The notes under the pieces were generated by a model. That model made no database searches, had not been told where the DNA came from, and was given only the letters and a program-made list of their open reading frames with translations. A stretch of 64,000 bases of DNA, taken from Selaginella tamariscina (lineage: Eukaryota; Streptophyta; Lycopodiopsida; Selaginellales; Selaginellaceae). A program made the position numbers and the translations under genes. Each line of letters starts with the position of its first letter. Position 1 is the stretch's first letter. This document shows positions 60,987 through 64,000 of the stretch, one piece after another. Location: contig PUQB01000022.1 of the NCBI GenBank assembly GCA_003024785.1, forward strand, positions 938,001 through 1,002,000, given 5' to 3'.

Positions 60987-61438
60987 CATATAAGTATATA
61001 TTTTATGCACATTGTACTAAAGTGGGCATGATACGTGAAAATGGGAATATAAAATAAATTACTAATTAATACTTAAGTTTTAATTATTAATTAATCATTT
61101 AATTAATATGTAATTAAGCCTTAAATATTAATTAATTAATTAATTAATCCTTCAATAACCTTACTTAGTAAGGAATATTCCTAAAATATCTTAGAATATT
61201 CATATTATTCTAAAAATAGTTTACAATAATTAAGAAATACTATCAAACATAATTACAAATGAAATCATTTTCTTATCAACATGTTAATTTTTTATAAATA
61301 CTTTCTTTATCATACAAGAAATCTTCTCATTTTGTCTAAATCATCACTCTCCGGATTAATCAATCATTTTGGTCAATATCTTGATGTTGTTGCCACCACT
61401 AACACTCTCACGAATGCAATTGGGAGTTGCCATCCTTG

Positions 61439-62516
61439 TTAATACATAAGATGTGATAAGAGAAGTCTGCATAAAGGCTCATCTAAAAACTGACGTTCCT
61501 TAAGAATAATATTATAAAGCGCCCGGTTGCTATCCTTCATTTTATAAAATTCAAAATCACGAGAAAGAAAAGCTTCAGGAAATGTTTGATACGGTGGATA
61601 CTGCTCACAAAAGTTTTCGAGATTCTTCTTTCTGAGGCACGTATCCAAGTAGTTCACTAGCTCATCCATGATATCGTATCAGAATATGGATCGAAAGTGA
61701 TTGGATGAATACAAGCAATGTTTTGGTTGAGCATAGCCTTCTGAGGAGAGTCGTCTACTACTAAATCTGTGCGTTCTTCATTATCCTTAAGCGACTGATC
61801 TCCCCATGAGTCCCAATTATTCTTTCATTCTTGAAGAAGTATGGCTTGCTTTCCTTTTTATATTGTGAAATTCGAGAGGTTTATAACATATTCGTGGTCA
61901 AAAATCCAATCTTTACGAATCACCTCTTCTGCAACACTACAATGTTTCTTAAGCAAATTCAACAGCGGTGTTAAGTTATGAATCTGCATGCATGACCAAA
62001 TCCCCACAAGCGCACCCATCTCCTTAAGCTTTTGAAAGAGACGATCCAACCCTGGACGAAAAATAATATCATATCGAAATTTACCATGACAAGGAATGAA
62101 ATCTCCTTGTTTGATTTCTTTTTTCCTATCCTCGGGCCTTTGTCGATGAAGCAGAACACCATTGACATCCAACAACACAATATGGCCATGAGTAACATGG
62201 GATAGCGTTGCCTCTTGAATACTTTGCAAATCACTTGTTTGCTCCCTTTCACATTTATCTGTTGACTATCTCGTTGCCTATCCCTTCATCATTTAATTGT
62301 ACATCATCCTTACAAGATTCAGATATTGCAGGCTGAAGAAATTGATTTCGGAACTGAAGCCAATAAAATGATGATGAAAAAACTGTGGTAATAATGTTTT
62401 GAGCTGCATTATTATCCATTTCCTGCATGAACTCTGTCATTCTGACATGTGGCACAAGAAATTTCGCCAAACCCCTCTCTTACCTCATGGCAATGCTGAA
62501 AATCCATGTTCTCAAT
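61439..62516 (-). CDS. FCP1/NIF-like HAD phosphatase, inverted copy
   Basis: It is the same gene as at 59396-60465, read leftwards. Motif I (HIVLLDVNGVLLHRQRPED) is near 62170, ALVGIWSCMQIHNL (motif II context) near 62000, and the C-terminal part ends LCRLLLSHLMY at 61439. The reading is better preserved than the left-arm copy at motif II and at the C terminus. The motif IV region near 61740 is damaged. Confidence 0.55.
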
Positions 62517-62715
62517 GTTTCATTACATCTGCAAAATGATAATTAGCTGACCTTAAAATTATCAAGGTATATTATTTACCTTGTTAATGTGTGACCCATG
62601 TTTGAACTAAAAGCTTCATTAATCCTTGAGAATTTATTTTTGTACAAATATAAACGAAATATATAAAAATGCCTTATGTTACACTCATTTACAATATTCG
62701 TCACTTAAGAACTCA

Positions 62716-64000
62716 TTAACAATTCTTCTTCGCTATTACCTTCTGAGTGAGGCGAAGAAGGTCTAGGCCGCTTGTGAGATGGTTCAAGATCTTCCGTATC
62801 TTCTGTTGATGTTTCCATGGGCAATGGAGTGTGTGAATGTTCTGTACTCCTCGAGATAACTTCCGGTCTAATATTGATTGAAGTTCGTCCTCAGACTCCG
62901 ACATTGAACCAGATTCGTCTTCAGAGCTATCGCACTTATCGGGAGGGAACTTTCTCAAATAATCCTGTATGGGTTTGTTGGGGTAGTCATTGAGAACCTC
63001 TCTATCCACTTGTTCAGGTCCTCAACCATGGTCTTATCCTTTTCAACGGTAAACACACATGTATCCCAAAGGTAACACTCCTTCAAGACCCCCTAGTGCA
63101 GTAGTCAAAAACCCACGCATCACTGTGAGGACCCTGATCAAGTTGACGATGCTCCGTGCCACTTGACTTGTAATGTTTGGATAACATACATTGCCGAATA
63201 CGTCACTCTCAGCTATCGGTGTATTGGATGGAGGTTCAGGGCCGTTGGAGTGCAAATAGATGCCTGTCCAGTCATTTGGAAGTTTGAAATTGTTTGGCGC
63301 ATTCCTAACAACCAAGTGAACAATCGAATCAATGCACTTCGGATCAGCATCATTCATATAAAATCCTGTCCAACGAAGTTTATTCCTCTTGGCAAAGGAG
63401 AAGGCAAAGGAGAAGGCAAAGGTATCGGTGACATGAGCAAGAATCAAGAAATAAATACCTGAAAACGTAAATATCAGTCAAGAGTGCACGTATGAATTCA
63501 ATAATAAATACCTTCTTTGTACATGCTTGCACGGCTAAGTTTCTCCACCAAATCCTCTAGTGTCTTGTTGGTCGAAGGATTTTTTGACACCTGCCGATCC
63601 ATCACGAACAATTGAAACGGTTTCCTACAAGCAGTGATGGTACCCCATAAAGTCTCCGAATCCAACAACAAACATCTGTAGGGCTTGTCGTGATTCGTAG
63701 AATCCTCCTTTATAAAGTTCAACTCGGTTCTCCACTGCTGAAGGACTGCCATAAGAAAGGCGTTATCGCAATGTTCTCCTTCTTGGCGTTGGCGTGCAAT
63801 AGATTCTTGCCCAGATCTTCCGATTGATTCACCCATTCGACAAGCATATCATCGTTTGTCATATGCAAATATTTCCTGACCTCTTCGTATGTTGAAGCCG
63901 AGGTCCAACCCAGTTTGTGGCAGTGTATTCCCAACCACTCCTTGAAGTGCCTGACCGTCTTCAACTCTATTGCCTTAAGATGAAAAGGAGAGGTGGGGCT
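62716..64000 (-). CDS. ParB-methyltransferase, inverted copy, C-terminal part only
   Basis: It is read leftwards from the window edge. VRHFKEWLGIHCHKLGWTSA is at about 63960 and FQLFVMDRQVSKNPSTNKTL near 63590. NVCYPNITSQVARSIVNLIR lies near 63170-63120, and the tail ends LTQKVIAKKNC at 62716. It matches 57944-59183. An intron-like interval lies near 63462-63512 (a TTTTCAG acceptor on the minus strand). The ParB part would lie beyond the window. Confidence 0.55.

Larger units (their letters stand above)
57913..60989. repeat. Left arm of a large inverted repeat (palindrome)
   Basis: This stretch matches 61005-64000 in inverted orientation at roughly 95% by eye. The arms are separated by about 15 bases near 60997. 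The two are offset by about 80 bases because of one insertion at 60475 in this arm. The repeat continues past the window edge. Confidence 0.85.
61005..64000. mobile_element. Inverted neighbouring copy of element 2 (right arm), cut by window edge
   Basis: The arm mirrors element 2 from its right end: AT-rich subterminal sequence, then the phosphatase gene, then the methyltransferase 3' part. It differs from the left arm by scattered substitutions and indels, so it is not an assembly echo of the same molecule. The rest of the element lies beyond 64000. Confidence 0.75.

Noticed and set aside
57913-64000. Palindrome as a simple assembly duplication
   Set aside because: The arms differ by scattered substitutions, small indels and a 73 bp insertion, which argues for two real copies. 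The junction itself still needs long-read support.

Overview
The window looks like nuclear DNA of a land plant, most likely a seed-free lineage (bryophyte, lycophyte or fern). The evidence is a spliced pentatricopeptide-repeat gene ending in an SMR domain, a GDSL-lipase pseudogene with a signal peptide, a plant-type FCP1/HAD phosphatase, and a chromodomain Ty3/gypsy element of the kind reported from fungi, mosses and lycophytes. GT-AG introns, AT-rich spacers and abundant microsatellites agree with this. One assembly gap (11181-11333) is present. I recognise no tRNA, rRNA or CRISPR array.

Layout. 1-7.4 kb is a patchwork of one long-LTR, non-coding retroelement family (called LTR-A here) in both orientations. 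7.4-8.9 kb is AT-rich with a diverged direct repeat. 8.9-13.0 kb holds a broken zeta-toxin-fold P-loop kinase fossil, a PPR-SMR gene and an inverted partial copy of the kinase. 14.7-23.7 kb is a GDSL pseudogene split inside its signal peptide by a 7.9 kb Mutator-like transposon. 26-45.2 kb is a five-layer nest: a gypsy pol fossil holds an LTR-A solo LTR, which holds both an LTR-A element and an older chromovirus, and that chromovirus holds a young near-whole chromovirus. Every layer except the basal gypsy relic is bounded by its own 5 bp target duplication. 45.2-48.6 kb is an LTR fragment plus a decayed ParB-methyltransferase copy carrying a solo chromovirus LTR. 48.6-61.0 kb is a proposed second, 12.3 kb DNA transposon. 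61.0-64.0 kb is an inverted copy of the right end of that element, forming a large palindrome that runs off the window.

The most unusual content is a recurring two-gene module. Two unrelated DNA transposons, one with a MULE-like transposase and one with a DUF7869-like DDE transposase, each carry a divergently transcribed gene that combines a ParB-like domain with a permuted (class beta) amino-methyltransferase fold. In both, the region between the two genes is packed with tandem repeats built around short palindromic or bipartite motifs. In the first element the same bipartite motif reappears near its right end. My working idea, which is inference, is a transposon-borne DNA-binding and DNA-methylating system acting on the element's own repeats. 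The second element also carries an FCP1-like phosphatase gene.
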